A stretch of DNA of 64,000 nucleotides from Rhodococcus sp. G-MC3 (GTDB lineage: Bacteria > Actinomycetota > Actinomycetes > Mycobacteriales > Mycobacteriaceae): NCBI RefSeq assembly GCF_030063335.1, contig NZ_JASISW010000015.1, forward strand, positions 62,001 to 126,000. Reading direction: 5' to 3'. The notes beneath the pieces were generated by a model, which saw nothing but the letters and a program-made list of their open reading frames with translations, searched no databases and was not told the DNA's origin. Position 1 is the first letter of the stretch. Every line of letters begins with the position of its first letter. A program made the position numbers and the translations under genes. This document shows, piece after piece, positions 30,310 through 39,143 of the stretch.

Positions 30310-31391
30310 AGCGCTTTCAACCGATCAGCGATCTGCTCCGGAGTCACATCGGTGACGAACGCATCCATCGCAGACTCCGAGCCCGCGAGATACTTCAACT
30401 TCGTCTCCGATCTGCGCACCGACATCAGCTCGATGTGGAAGTAGCCCTGTGCCTGTGCGCCGTCAGGTCGGTACTGGTGCAGCGCCGAGATATACGGCAA
30501 CGGAGTCGGATACAGGCGGTCGAACCTACCGAGCACGTCGAGATAGATCGATGACAACCCGTCGAGTTCATCCTCGGTCAATTCCGTCAGATTGTGAACG
30601 TGCCGATTCGGGTAGATGTGCACTTCCACGGGCCACCGCGCGGCGAACGGAACGAACGCTGTGAAGTGCTCATTCGAAACCAGGATCCTTCTACCGTCGA
30701 CGATCTCGTGGGATAGAATGTCCGCGAACAAGTTTCGCCCTTCGTTATCGTAGAATTCTTGCGCTTGCCGCAGCATCGACGTGGTTCGCGGCGTCAGGTA
30801 CGGATATCCGTAGATCTGGCCGTGGGGATGAGAGAGCGTCACGCCGATCTCTTCACCGCGGTTCTCGAAACAGAAGACCTGCTCCACCCCCGGCAATGCC
30901 AGGAGTGCTCCGGTGCGCGCTCGCCATACGTCGACGACGAGTCTCGCGTGGGCGGGCTCGAGCTCCGCGAACGACGCCGTGTGGTTGCTCGAAAAACAGA
31001 TGACCTCGCACCGGCCGACTCCCGGAGCCGAGAGCGCCGCCGGATCGAGATCCTCGGCGCTTTCGCCTGCGTGAGACAGACTGGGAAACCGGTTCTCGAA
31101 GACGACGACGTCGTAATCCTGCGCTGGTACTTCACTTCGATCCCCTGCCGAAGACGGACACAGTGGGCATTGGTCGGCCGGCGGTTTGTACGTGCGGTCC
31201 TGGCGAAGCGCAGCGATGGCCACCCAGTCACCGGTCTGCCGATCGCGGCGCACTTCCGACTGGGTGCTCGCAGGCCGCGGCGCCAACGGACGCACATCGG
31301 GGACAGGTTGCGCGGTGTTGCCGGGCAACGAGAAAAACAGGATCTCGCGTCCGTCTGCTAGTTCGCTGCGCACTGGGTGCTGCGTTGTCAT
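30306..31391 (-). CDS. galT: Galactose-1-phosphate uridylyltransferase
   Basis: A 361-residue HIT-superfamily enzyme. The active-site motif HPHGQ is in LSHPHGQIYGYPYL, with CPLCPSS near the N terminus as the zinc-binding pair. It swaps galactose 1-phosphate and UDP-glucose for UDP-galactose and glucose 1-phosphate. The ATG at 31391 has GGAGAAGG upstream and overlaps the regulator stop by 4 bases. No galE (epimerase) lies in the window. Confidence 0.95.
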   Translation of the reverse strand: MTTQHPVRSELADGREILFFSLPGNTAQPVPDVRPLAPRPASTQSEVRRDRQTGDWVAIAALRQDRTYKPPADQCPLCPSSAGDRSEVPAQDYDVVVFENRFPSLSHAGESAEDLDPAALSAPGVGRCEVICFSSNHTASFAELEPAHARLVVDVWRARTGALLALPGVEQVFCFENRGEEIGVTLSHPHGQIYGYPYLTPRTTSMLRQAQEFYDNEGRNLFADILSHEIVDGRRILVSNEHFTAFVPFAARWPVEVHIYPNRHVHNLTELTEDELDGLSSIYLDVLGRFDRLYPTPLPYISALHQYRPDGAQAQGYFHIELMSVRRSETKLKYLAGSESAMDAFVTDVTPEQIADRLKAL

Positions 31392-32170
31392 TCCTTCTCC
31401 GTATCGGCTATGACGATGTTCTCGAGGTGCGGAGCGAGGGCGGCGCGATCGGATGCGTGGAGTCCGTCGTCGACGACAAGGGTGTCGATGTCCGACATCC
31501 GGCCGAAAACATTCGTCCCGACCTCGCGATACTTGGTGTTGTCGGCCAACACGAACAGGCGTCGTCCCGTCGCGATCAGTCGACGGTTCGTCTCGGCCTC
31601 GGCGATATTCGGTGTGGTCAAACCTGATTCGATGTCGAACCCGTGCACTCCGAGAAAGACTGCGTCCACCCGAAACGAATCGAGGGCCGAATTCGCGATC
31701 GGTCCGACGAGGGCGTCCGACGGTGTCCGTGATCCGCCGGTCAGGTAGACGATCGGGTTGGGTTCGTCCGGATCACCCGTCAGTTCCTGAAAAATGGAGA
31801 TCGAGTTGGTGACGACGGTGATCGACGAGCGCCCGCGCAGCAGCCGCGCCAGCTCCAGCGTCGTGGTGCCTGCACTGACCGCGATCGTCATACCGTCCTC
31901 GACTGCACCGAGCGCTGCGCGACCGATGGCGACCTTCTCGGCATGCTGGCGAGCCGCTTTGGCCGTCGACGGCGGTTCGACGCCGCGGTTGCCACGCGCA
32001 ATGGCGCCGCCGTGGACTTTCCGGAGGACTTCACTTTCGTCGAGCACGTCGAGATCTCGACGGATCGTCATCTCGGAGACCTCGAGAAATTCGGCCAGTT
32101 CGACCACTTTGACGGCACCGTCGCTGCGAAGCGCAGCGGTGATCTTTGCATGCCGCTCGGCTGCCAGCAT
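31388..32170 (-). CDS. DeoR/GlpR-family transcriptional regulator
   Basis: A 260-residue regulator: an N-terminal winged HTH (AAERHAKITAALRSDG, VVELAEFLEVSEMTIRRDLDVLDE, LRKVHGGAI) and a C-terminal DeoR sugar-phosphate sensor domain with VSAGTTTLELARLL, FLGVHGFD and LADNTKYREVG. I chose the ATG at 32170, which has GAGG nine bases upstream; a GTG two codons earlier has the site too close. It leads the galT-galK operon and faces a sodium:sugar symporter gene, so it likely represses both in the absence of galactose metabolites. Confidence 0.88.
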   Translation of the reverse strand: MLAAERHAKITAALRSDGAVKVVELAEFLEVSEMTIRRDLDVLDESEVLRKVHGGAIARGNRGVEPPSTAKAARQHAEKVAIGRAALGAVEDGMTIAVSAGTTTLELARLLRGRSSITVVTNSISIFQELTGDPDEPNPIVYLTGGSRTPSDALVGPIANSALDSFRVDAVFLGVHGFDIESGLTTPNIAEAETNRRLIATGRRLFVLADNTKYREVGTNVFGRMSDIDTLVVDDGLHASDRAALAPHLENIVIADTEKE

Positions 32171-32200
32171 CGGCACCTACCTCTGATTCGGGGCTCGCAG

Positions 32201-32300
32201 GCCGGGACCAAACGAACATTACCAAACAGAATCGGGCAGAAATGCGGGATCGGATGTACCTCTTTGTTTGAACCTGTTACTTTGTGTTCACATTGCTCAC
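32201..32300. promoter_or_regulatory. Divergent gal promoter/operator region
   Basis: The gap between deoR and the symporter gene holds several CAAAC-type half-sites on both strands (CCAAACGAAC, ACCAAACAG, and TTTGTTTGAAC, TTTGTGTTC on the other side). Multiple such repeats are usual for DeoR-family operators. The assignment is inferred from layout. Confidence 0.4.
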
Positions 32301-32339
32301 ACCAGTGAGCCAGCTCACTCAACCAGGGGAGGTTGACGC

Positions 32340-34046
32340 GTGACGTCGACTCTTGCGGCGGAAGGCGTGCTTTCGTTCAATACGAACGCGCTGGACTACG
32401 TACTCATTGCCGTATATTTCGTGTTCGTTCTCGGGATCGGATACGTGGCTCGTCGGCAATTGTCGACCAGCCTCGACTTCTTCCTCTCCGGCCGTCGCCT
32501 ACCGGCGTGGGTCACCGGAATCGCGTTCGTATCCGCAAACCTAGGCGCCGTCGAGATCATGGGAATGTCCGCCAACGGCGCCCAACTCGGACTCGCAACG
32601 ATGCATTACTACTGGATCGGCGCAATTCCCGCGATGCTGTTCCTCGGCATCGTGATGATGCCGTTCTACTACGGCTCGAAGGTACGAAGCGTTCCCGAGT
32701 TCATGCGCAAACGGTTCGACACCAAAGCGCACCTCGTCAATGCCATCAGCTTCGCCGTCGCACAGATATTGATTGCAGGAGTGAACCTCTTCCTGCTCGC
32801 GACAGTCGTGAAGGTACTACTCGGATGGTCGCTCTGGCTCTCGCTCATCGTCGCGGCGGCCATCGTTTTGACCTACACCGTCCTCGGCGGTCTGTCGGCA
32901 GCCATCTACAACGAGGTTCTGCAGTTCTTCGTCATCCTCGCTGCGCTGGTTCCGTTGACGATCATCGGCCTGGTCAAGGTCGGCGGTTGGTCTGGGCTCA
33001 AGGAAAAAGTGGTCCCGACGGTCACCGACGGCAACGTCACGGCATCGGCAGGCGAACAGCTCTCGTCCTGGCCCGGGCAGGCGCTCAGTGGGTTCGATTC
33101 GCCAGTGCTGTCCGTCATCGGCATCGTGTTCGGCCTCGGCTTCGTGCTGTCCTTCGGCTACTGGACGACGAACTTCGTCGAGGTTCAGCGCGCAATGGCG
33201 TCGAGCTCGATGTCCGCTGCGCGGCGCGCTCCGATCATCGGCGCAATCCCGAAGATGTTGGTGCCCTTCGTAGTCGTCGTTCCCGGCATGATCGCCGCAT
33301 CAGCCATCGGCGATATGATCAACCTCAAAGAGACCGGCACCGGCGACATCACGTACAACGACGCCATGCTGCTGATGATGCGCGACATCCTTCCCAACGG
33401 GCTGCTCGGCGTCGCGATCGCCGGGCTGATGGCCGCGTTCATGGCGGGCATGGCAGCGAACATCTCCGCGTTCAACACCGTCTTCAGCTACGACTTGTGG
33501 CAGCAGTACATCGTCAAAGACCGTGAAGACACGTACTACATCACCGTGGGACGTGTCGCGACCGTGGCGGCTACCATCCTCGCGATCTTCACTGCTCTCA
33601 TCGCGTCGGGCTACTCGAACCTGATGGACTACCTGCAGACCCTGTTCGGGTTCTTCAACGCTCCCCTGTTCGCGACCTTCATCCTCGGTATGTTCTGGAA
33701 GAAGATGACCCCGGCTGCAGGATGGATCGGGCTTGTGTCCGGCACCGGCGCAGCAGTATTCGTGTTCGTTCTCTCGAAAGTGGGCGTGATCGATCTGCCA
33801 GGTCAGGGTATGCCGTTCGTGGCAGCTTCGGCCGCGTTCGTCGTCGACATCGCGGTGAGCATCGGAGTCAGCATGGTCACGCAACCGAAGCCCGCGAGCG
33901 AACTCGTCGGCTTCGTCTACTCGGAGACCCCGCGCGAGATGTTCACCGATCCAGAGGACGCGACCAACCCGTGGTATCGACGTCCAGTTCCGTTGGCGAG
34001 CTTCGCGTTGGGCCTCGTCGTCGTCCTCAATATCGTCTTTCACTGA
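32340..34046 (+). CDS. Sodium:solute symporter, probably for galactose
   Basis: A 568-residue SSS-family transporter with about 13-14 membrane segments. FFLSGRRLPAWVTGIAFVSANLGAVEIMG is the family's sodium-site region, and RSVPEFMRKRF plus AFMAGMAANISAFNTVF are typical of sugar members. The GTG at 32340 follows AGGGGAGG. It diverges from the galactose regulator operon, which makes galactose or a similar hexose the best guess. A small membrane protein gene follows 14 bp later. Confidence 0.9.
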   Translation: MTSTLAAEGVLSFNTNALDYVLIAVYFVFVLGIGYVARRQLSTSLDFFLSGRRLPAWVTGIAFVSANLGAVEIMGMSANGAQLGLATMHYYWIGAIPAMLFLGIVMMPFYYGSKVRSVPEFMRKRFDTKAHLVNAISFAVAQILIAGVNLFLLATVVKVLLGWSLWLSLIVAAAIVLTYTVLGGLSAAIYNEVLQFFVILAALVPLTIIGLVKVGGWSGLKEKVVPTVTDGNVTASAGEQLSSWPGQALSGFDSPVLSVIGIVFGLGFVLSFGYWTTNFVEVQRAMASSSMSAARRAPIIGAIPKMLVPFVVVVPGMIAASAIGDMINLKETGTGDITYNDAMLLMMRDILPNGLLGVAIAGLMAAFMAGMAANISAFNTVFSYDLWQQYIVKDREDTYYITVGRVATVAATILAIFTALIASGYSNLMDYLQTLFGFFNAPLFATFILGMFWKKMTPAAGWIGLVSGTGAAVFVFVLSKVGVIDLPGQGMPFVAASAAFVVDIAVSIGVSMVTQPKPASELVGFVYSETPREMFTDPEDATNPWYRRPVPLASFALGLVVVLNIVFH

Positions 34047-34060
34047 GAAGGATCACTGTC

Positions 34061-34348
34061 ATGACAACTCCCGAAAAGCAGAACCCCGGGTTGGTCGCCC
34101 GACTCTTCGACATCCGATCGGTCATCGGCGCACTACTCGGTATCTACGGAATCCTCCTTACCTTGGCGGGTCTTTTTCCATCGGTCTTCGGAAACAAGAC
34201 TCACTCGTCGCCGGCGAACAACGTCGTCGACATGAGCGTCGGGACCAGCGCCAACCTCTGGGTCGGTCTGGCCATGCTGGCCATCGCCCTCATCTTCGGC
34301 GGCTGGGCAATCATGCGTCCCGCGGTTGTGGGCGAAGCGACGGACTAG
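34061..34348 (+). CDS. Small membrane protein linked to the symporter
   Basis: A 95-residue protein with two hydrophobic segments (SVIGALLGIYGILLTLAGLF and WVGLAMLAIALIFGGWAIM) and short polar ends. The ATG has GAGAAGG upstream and lies 14 bp after the symporter stop, so it is co-transcribed. Small partner proteins of this kind accompany some actinobacterial SSS transporters; its role is not known. Confidence 0.78.
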   Translation: MTTPEKQNPGLVARLFDIRSVIGALLGIYGILLTLAGLFPSVFGNKTHSSPANNVVDMSVGTSANLWVGLAMLAIALIFGGWAIMRPAVVGEATD

Positions 34349-34361
34349 GCGAATCCGATGC

Positions 34362-34404
34362 CCGTGAGTGGGATTTCCGGCTCGTTACGGATTCCCACTC
34401 ACGG
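34362..34404. terminator. Palindrome between convergent genes
   Basis: CCGTGAGTGGGATTTCCG pairs with CGGATTCCCACTCACGG across a short loop, with one bulge. It lies 14 bases after the small membrane protein stop and 24 bases before the stop of the opposing gene, so it probably terminates both. It shares the CCGTGAGTG outer arm with the palindrome family. Confidence 0.65.
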
Positions 34405-34427
34405 CGCTACGCCGACTGGGCGACAGG

Positions 34428-35498
34428 TCAGAAAACCTCACGCCACGCACCAACGGCCAAGTCCGCGACGGCTACTCCGGTGTCCACGATGGCGTCGACG
34501 CCGTCGGTTGCCGTGTCCGTCCACCCGTCGAAACCGTCTTCGAAGTACCCGTCCACCACCCCCGAGGCATAGATCCCGGCGACGGCGCCCGCTCCAGCGC
34601 CCACGACCGTCCCTACCGGGCCGCCGGCGAACGTGCCGATGAGAGCACCGGTAGCGACGGATGCTCCGAGACCTGCGGCACCCGACGCGACAGCCTGCCC
34701 AACGGGCGTACCCGAGTAGATGTCGTATCCAATTTCAGCTGCCGCCAATGCGCCACCCAACCGAGCGGGCACTAGATGGGTCCTCTTCGTCAGATCCTCG
34801 GCCGCGTCGACCAACTCCTCTCCGCTGCGGACCATCACATTCCCCAGATCCCAATCCCGGTACACCAATCTGGCGGGGGTTTGCGGCCCGGCGTGGAGAG
34901 CCGCTTCCATCAACGCGGTACCGCGACTGCTGAGATCATCGGCCTTTGCCAGCAGAGAGCTGGCATAGGCCCTCGCAGCGGCCGCCCCACCGCCAGCGAT
35001 CATGTTTGTCGCCACGAAGAACCAATGCGACATCAAGCCGTCGGCGATGTTTCTCAACCGCTCGGCGTAGATCCGCTCGAGCTCGCGCGCACCCGCCACC
35101 GCCGTCTCGGCTGCCCGATACGCCGGTCGATGCTCATCCAGAATCGGTTCGGCAATAGCATCTTTCATGACGAGCAGACCGGCATCGGCGGCGTCCTGCC
35201 TCGCGGACTCCATTGCACTACGAGCTTCAGCGAGGGCATCGGCGGCCTCTCGCAAAGCGGATGCGCACCCCTCGACAACCCGCGCGAACGAATCCACCTC
35301 CGACGCCGTTGTCGTTGCCCTGTCCACGAATACATCGCTCGCAGGACCATCCCAGCCTGCATCGGCAGTATTCCTGCTCCCGTAGAGCTTCTCGGCACAG
35401 TCCTGTATCCGCGGAGAGACCGAAGTGGCCACCCAGTCGGCGACGAATCCTACGTCTTCCGGAGTGCCGTCGATTCTGGTGTCGATTCCCATCGTCAT
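34428..35498 (-). CDS. WXG100-like / type VII-associated protein with glycine-zipper tail
   Basis: A 356-residue protein. The N-terminal half is helical and WXG-like (GWDGPASDVFVDRATTTASEVDSFARVVEG), as in the N-terminal parts of type VII secretion substrates. The C-terminal third is a Gly/Ala zipper (GTPVGQAVASGAAGLGASVA, GTFAGGPVGTVVGAGAGAVAG), a pattern seen in membrane-inserting proteins. The ATG at 35498 overlaps the stop of the upstream gene as ATGA. No nuclease or other toxin domain is visible. It may be a secreted membrane-active effector or a structural surface protein. Confidence 0.65.
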   Translation of the reverse strand: MTMGIDTRIDGTPEDVGFVADWVATSVSPRIQDCAEKLYGSRNTADAGWDGPASDVFVDRATTTASEVDSFARVVEGCASALREAADALAEARSAMESARQDAADAGLLVMKDAIAEPILDEHRPAYRAAETAVAGARELERIYAERLRNIADGLMSHWFFVATNMIAGGGAAAARAYASSLLAKADDLSSRGTALMEAALHAGPQTPARLVYRDWDLGNVMVRSGEELVDAAEDLTKRTHLVPARLGGALAAAEIGYDIYSGTPVGQAVASGAAGLGASVATGALIGTFAGGPVGTVVGAGAGAVAGIYASGVVDGYFEDGFDGWTDTATDGVDAIVDTGVAVADLAVGAWREVF

Positions 35499-35779
35499 TG
35501 CCCCCACTGTTGCAGGGTGAGCTGATCGGCGGTCTCGGAATCCTGGTCCCGGTACGAAGAATTTGCCTGCTCGACGGCTGTCCCGGCGTCGCGGAGTCCG
35601 TCGGCAAGCTCACCGACGTTCGCGAGCAGGCGGGCAAGTATCGCCATGATCGGACCGATGCCGATTCCGGCGTCGGGTGCGGCAGGAATTGTCTCGCCCA
35701 TCCCCTCCAACTCCGATGCAGATCGAGTCAGTGATCCCGAAACTTGTTCGAGCGCTGCGGCGTCCACGTAGATCGTCAC
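35495..35779 (-). CDS. Small ESX/type VII secretion-target-like protein
   Basis: A 94-residue helical protein starting MTIYVDAAALEQVSGSLTRS and ending ADQLTLQQWGQ. Size, helical pattern and the amphipathic run (PIMAILARLLANVGELADGLRDAG) fit the small partner proteins of type VII secretion substrates. The GTG at 35779 is chosen because sequence upstream of it has no helical pattern. It is coupled to the larger protein downstream. Confidence 0.6.
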   Translation of the reverse strand: MTIYVDAAALEQVSGSLTRSASELEGMGETIPAAPDAGIGIGPIMAILARLLANVGELADGLRDAGTAVEQANSSYRDQDSETADQLTLQQWGQ

Positions 35780-35919
35780 CCCACAACACCATCGGACAGT
35801 CTTACTGCTGCGCGCATATGTGGCTTCATAATCGATTGGACGCACCGAGTGGCCGATCGGTTCCATCGACACTGTGCTTCCATCGGCGAACCAAAGCTGG
35901 GTCCCCTGAGCCGCTGACC

Positions 35920-36702
35920 TCAGATCAAACCACGCAGTTCCTCTGCGCCACTGCGAAGGAATTCGACAAGGTCGACGTTGCCGGGTGACACACGGCCGGC
36001 AACACCCTGTAGGCAGAGCCCGCCGACTACGTCCGAACCAGCCTCCCGAATGGGTACCGCCAGTGCGGCGCGGCCGATGCGTGACTCCTCGTTCTCGAAC
36101 GAGAGCTCGGACGCAAGAATTCGCGCAATTTCTGCGTGCAGAGCCAACCCGTCGACCAAGGTGTGGGCTGTCACGGACCGAAGATCCAGTTCATCGAGGC
36201 GTCGTGAATGGTAGGCAAGCATCAATTTACCGACAGCGTGCGCGTGGGGATTGCGTGAAATCGTCGACGCGGACACCACCTCATGATCCGGATCGGTGTC
36301 GACGATTCGAACGGTCCCGTCGCGAAATGACGTCACGTACAGACCGTGTCGAGTCTCTGCTCGCATGGAGTCGAGGACCTGGGAGACGGCCCTGATCGGC
36401 TCGGATCCCGACGCCGCATAGGCAAGTTCGGATGTCCGACGACCCAGAGCGAACCCGGAAAGATCGGGAGTGCGCGCCAGAAATCCGTCGGCGACCAAGT
36501 AATTGAGCATGCGATATGCAGTGGCCGGCGGGACCTGCGTATGCGCGGCAATCTGTTTGGCTGTCACTCCGGCACCCAGGTAGGCCACCGCTTCCAACAT
36601 CGCCAACGCCTTTTGGACAGCCTTCGGCTGTTGTCCCCCGAACCCTGTCCCCGATCCAGCCCGCCCCGCCCCTCCCCGGCGCGCGTCGTGTCGTTCGGTC
36701 AC
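35920..36702 (-). CDS. IclR-family transcriptional regulator
   Basis: A 260-residue regulator. The winged HTH is KAVQKALAMLEAVAYLGAGVTAKQIAAHTQVPPATAYRMLNYLV, here broken only by short linkers. The C-terminal IclR effector domain follows, with VTSFRDGTVRIVD, HAHAVGKLMLAY and GRAALAVPIREAG. The start is taken as the GTG at 36702, just after the permease stop; the open frame runs farther upstream, into the permease gene, without family sequence. It is co-directional with the permease, which faces the mau genes, so it likely senses an amine or breakdown product. Confidence 0.85.
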   Translation of the reverse strand: MTERHDARRGGAGRAGSGTGFGGQQPKAVQKALAMLEAVAYLGAGVTAKQIAAHTQVPPATAYRMLNYLVADGFLARTPDLSGFALGRRTSELAYAASGSEPIRAVSQVLDSMRAETRHGLYVTSFRDGTVRIVDTDPDHEVVSASTISRNPHAHAVGKLMLAYHSRRLDELDLRSVTAHTLVDGLALHAEIARILASELSFENEESRIGRAALAVPIREAGSDVVGGLCLQGVAGRVSPGNVDLVEFLRSGAEELRGLI

Positions 36703-36707
36703 CACGG

Positions 36708-38207
36708 TTACCGCCGGCGGGAGATCGCAGTGAGTACCGGTTTGCCGTCGTCGTCGATTCTCAACGAAGATGCCCCGGGCAGCAGGTCCTCGGTTTCGAC
36801 GCTGTCGAACAACCCGATCGCGTCGATGCTGCGGGGACGATATCGATTGAGCACCAGGAACCACACTGATCCGGACGCCGCGAGAGCCACGCACCATACG
36901 AGATAGAGCCACGCACCCGATCGCGCGGTGTCGATCACCGCAAAAGTCAGCAGTCCGGTCCCGGCAGCGGCCGCGAGAAGTCCACTCGCGCGGGTGAACA
37001 CGGTGTGTTCACCGATGCGGTCGAGGAAGCGCAGCGCCGCCACCGCCACCATGGTGTAGCCGAGAATCAACGCTATTTCGACTACGACGTCGTAATTTAC
37101 GAGAGCGTGGTCGGGATCGTGCCACAAAGATCCCAACAGCGACGCCCCCACGAACAGACCAACAGCCGCGTACGGCGAACGAAAGCGCGGGTGCACGCGC
37201 TCGAAGAATCCAGGAATCACGCGTTCCAGGCTCATCGAAAACAGTAGGCGCGAGCCCGCTTGCGCGAAACCGAGCGTCGATGCGATCCAGGACGAACAGA
37301 CTCCGATATTCACTGCCAGCACGAGCAACATGCTCGAACCCGTCTCCGTGCCGCCGAAGTATGCGTTGATCAAGACGCCTGCGTGTCCACTCATGCCCGC
37401 CCAGCCTGCGAAGACGTACAGAGTGCCGACGAGCATCGGCGTCACCAGGATGGTGGATGTTACGGACCGCAGTGGTTTTCGCGCCTCGGGGCCGAAGAAT
37501 GCCGCGCTTTCGAAACCCGCCAAGCTCAACACAGTTTGCATCGCGAGAAAGAGTACGAACCCGATCGGAGCAGACGCAGGCGAAGAATCGACACTCACTT
37601 CGACGGGCGCGCGAAGCATCAGCACCGAGATCAAGACGATCGTGCACACTTCGATGACCACTATGGTGCGCGCGGCGACACGTACTCCCCTCACCGCGAT
37701 CAAGGCAACCCCGAGCGCAACGCTGACACACCCGACAACCGAGGCGCCTGCCCCGAGGGGTAGTCCGGCTTGGTTGCCGACCTTCACCAAGTTGGCACCC
37801 GAGTTCGACAGGACGGAAATCGACACCCCGAAGTAGCCGACCAGCAACGCCGCCCCGGCGGTCAGCGTGGCACGCTTGCCCAACCCGTGGGCAACGAAGC
37901 TGTAGAGCGATCCGGACGCCGCCAGTCTGCACGTGAACTGGCGGATGCACAGCGCCACGAAAGCCATGACGACGGTGGCACCGATGATCGCCAGCATTCC
38001 CCCGGCGCCTCCACTCTTCGAGGACATCCACAGCGCGATGAAAACCATGCATGTCGCGGGTGCCATGGTCGACATCGACTGACCGACGAGGTCGAACGGC
38101 GTCAACTGCTTGCGGCCGAGCGCACTCAGTGGTGATCGGACAACGTCGGTCGGACGTTCGGTAAGTGCTGCCTTCTGTAGAGCGGCCGCGAGTGCGCTTG
38201 TATTCAT
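36708..38207 (-). CDS. APC-family amino acid/amine permease
   Basis: A 499-residue transporter with about 12 membrane segments and the APC pattern: LTPFDLVGQSMSTMAPAT near the N terminus, SLAGFESAAFFGPEARKPLRSV, and AQAGSRLLFSMSLERVIPGFFERVHPRFRSP in pieces. The ATG at 38207 has AGGA five bases upstream; an ATG two codons earlier has AGG touching it. It is placed back to back with mauE, and its regulator lies immediately downstream, so uptake of an amine used by the dehydrogenase is a reasonable inference. Confidence 0.87.
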   Translation of the reverse strand: MNTSALAAALQKAALTERPTDVVRSPLSALGRKQLTPFDLVGQSMSTMAPATCMVFIALWMSSKSGGAGGMLAIIGATVVMAFVALCIRQFTCRLAASGSLYSFVAHGLGKRATLTAGAALLVGYFGVSISVLSNSGANLVKVGNQAGLPLGAGASVVGCVSVALGVALIAVRGVRVAARTIVVIEVCTIVLISVLMLRAPVEVSVDSSPASAPIGFVLFLAMQTVLSLAGFESAAFFGPEARKPLRSVTSTILVTPMLVGTLYVFAGWAGMSGHAGVLINAYFGGTETGSSMLLVLAVNIGVCSSWIASTLGFAQAGSRLLFSMSLERVIPGFFERVHPRFRSPYAAVGLFVGASLLGSLWHDPDHALVNYDVVVEIALILGYTMVAVAALRFLDRIGEHTVFTRASGLLAAAAGTGLLTFAVIDTARSGAWLYLVWCVALAASGSVWFLVLNRYRPRSIDAIGLFDSVETEDLLPGASSLRIDDDGKPVLTAISRRR

Positions 38208-38535
38208 GGGCATCCTGGTGACGAGTGATCCGGTCAGGGAAATGTACGACTGCCCGGTTGCGCCGATGTTTCGTCGATGACGCCCGTGCGCACTTCAAGT
38301 GAGAATCCTGCCGTCAAAATCGCGTTTCGACGTTGTCCACACTGTGACGGGGACCACTTCGCCGCCGTGCTCATGCCGCTGGCCAGCGCGGATACTCCAT
38401 CGATGTGACCACACGAGATCGCCGAGTACGTAACGTCGGAGAAGCCCGCTCGACGCATCCGCCTCGCATGATTTGCCGCAGACCACTCGAATACCTCGGG
38501 AGGTTCTCAGGCAGATACGAAGGTGAGGGCAAACG
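38208..38535. promoter_or_regulatory. Divergent promoter region between permease and mauE
   Basis: This 328-base gap has no convincing gene. It contains two palindromes: CACTTCAAGTG at 38291-38301 and GTCAAAA-TCGCG-TTTCGAC at 38313-38331 (one mismatch), both candidates for the IclR operator or another regulator. A GAAGGTGAGGG ribosome-binding site precedes mauE. Confidence 0.45.
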
Positions 38536-39117
38536 ATGCTCTTCGCAGCTCTTTCGAGTGCAGTCGGCGCGGTGCTGTTGGTAGCCGGAATACCCAAGGT
38601 ACGTGACCGCGATCGGATGGCGCGTGTCGTCCGTGGCTACAAACTGCTTCCCGACGGTGTGGCGCCGGTCGCCGGCGCCCTCCTGCCCTGGATCGAGATC
38701 GTGATCGGCACCGCCCTCGTTCTCGGAATCGCTCCCGTTGCGTCAGGCACCCTCGCCGCCTGCCTGTTCGTCGCGTTCTTTGCCGGCCTGTCGATCAATC
38801 TGATCCGAGGGCGGAACGACCTCGATTGCGGCTGCTTCGCATTCGGCGGCGGGTCGGACGAGGTCGGACATATCGGTTGGTGGCACTCTGCCAGGGCCGC
38901 TGCGCTCGCCGCGGCCGGTATCGCTGTGACGTTCACCCCGGCGATGGGGACGTTCGAGCGAATCGGCGGCGCTGCAATCGGACTCCTCGCAGTCACCGTC
39001 GTGTGTGTCGGTGTCTATGCGCGCTCGGTCATGTCCTTCGGACGACGTCCTATCGACCAGTACCTGAGCAACGCCGCCACCGAGATGCGTGCCGTCTCGT
39101 ACATCAGCCGCTACTGA
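38536..39117 (+). CDS. mauE: MauE-like membrane protein
   Basis: A 193-residue membrane protein with four to five hydrophobic segments. The CxC in NDLDCGCFAFGG (Cys98, Cys100) and flanking pattern match the MauE/DoxX-like family. MauE works with MauD in forming the disulfides of the small methylamine dehydrogenase subunit. It heads the operon with mauD, mauA and the large subunit gene, which supports the name. Confidence 0.82.
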   Translation: MLFAALSSAVGAVLLVAGIPKVRDRDRMARVVRGYKLLPDGVAPVAGALLPWIEIVIGTALVLGIAPVASGTLAACLFVAFFAGLSINLIRGRNDLDCGCFAFGGGSDEVGHIGWWHSARAAALAAAGIAVTFTPAMGTFERIGGAAIGLLAVTVVCVGVYARSVMSFGRRPIDQYLSNAATEMRAVSYISRY

Positions 39118-39143
39118 ATTACTTTCCTCGAAAGGTCCACTCC

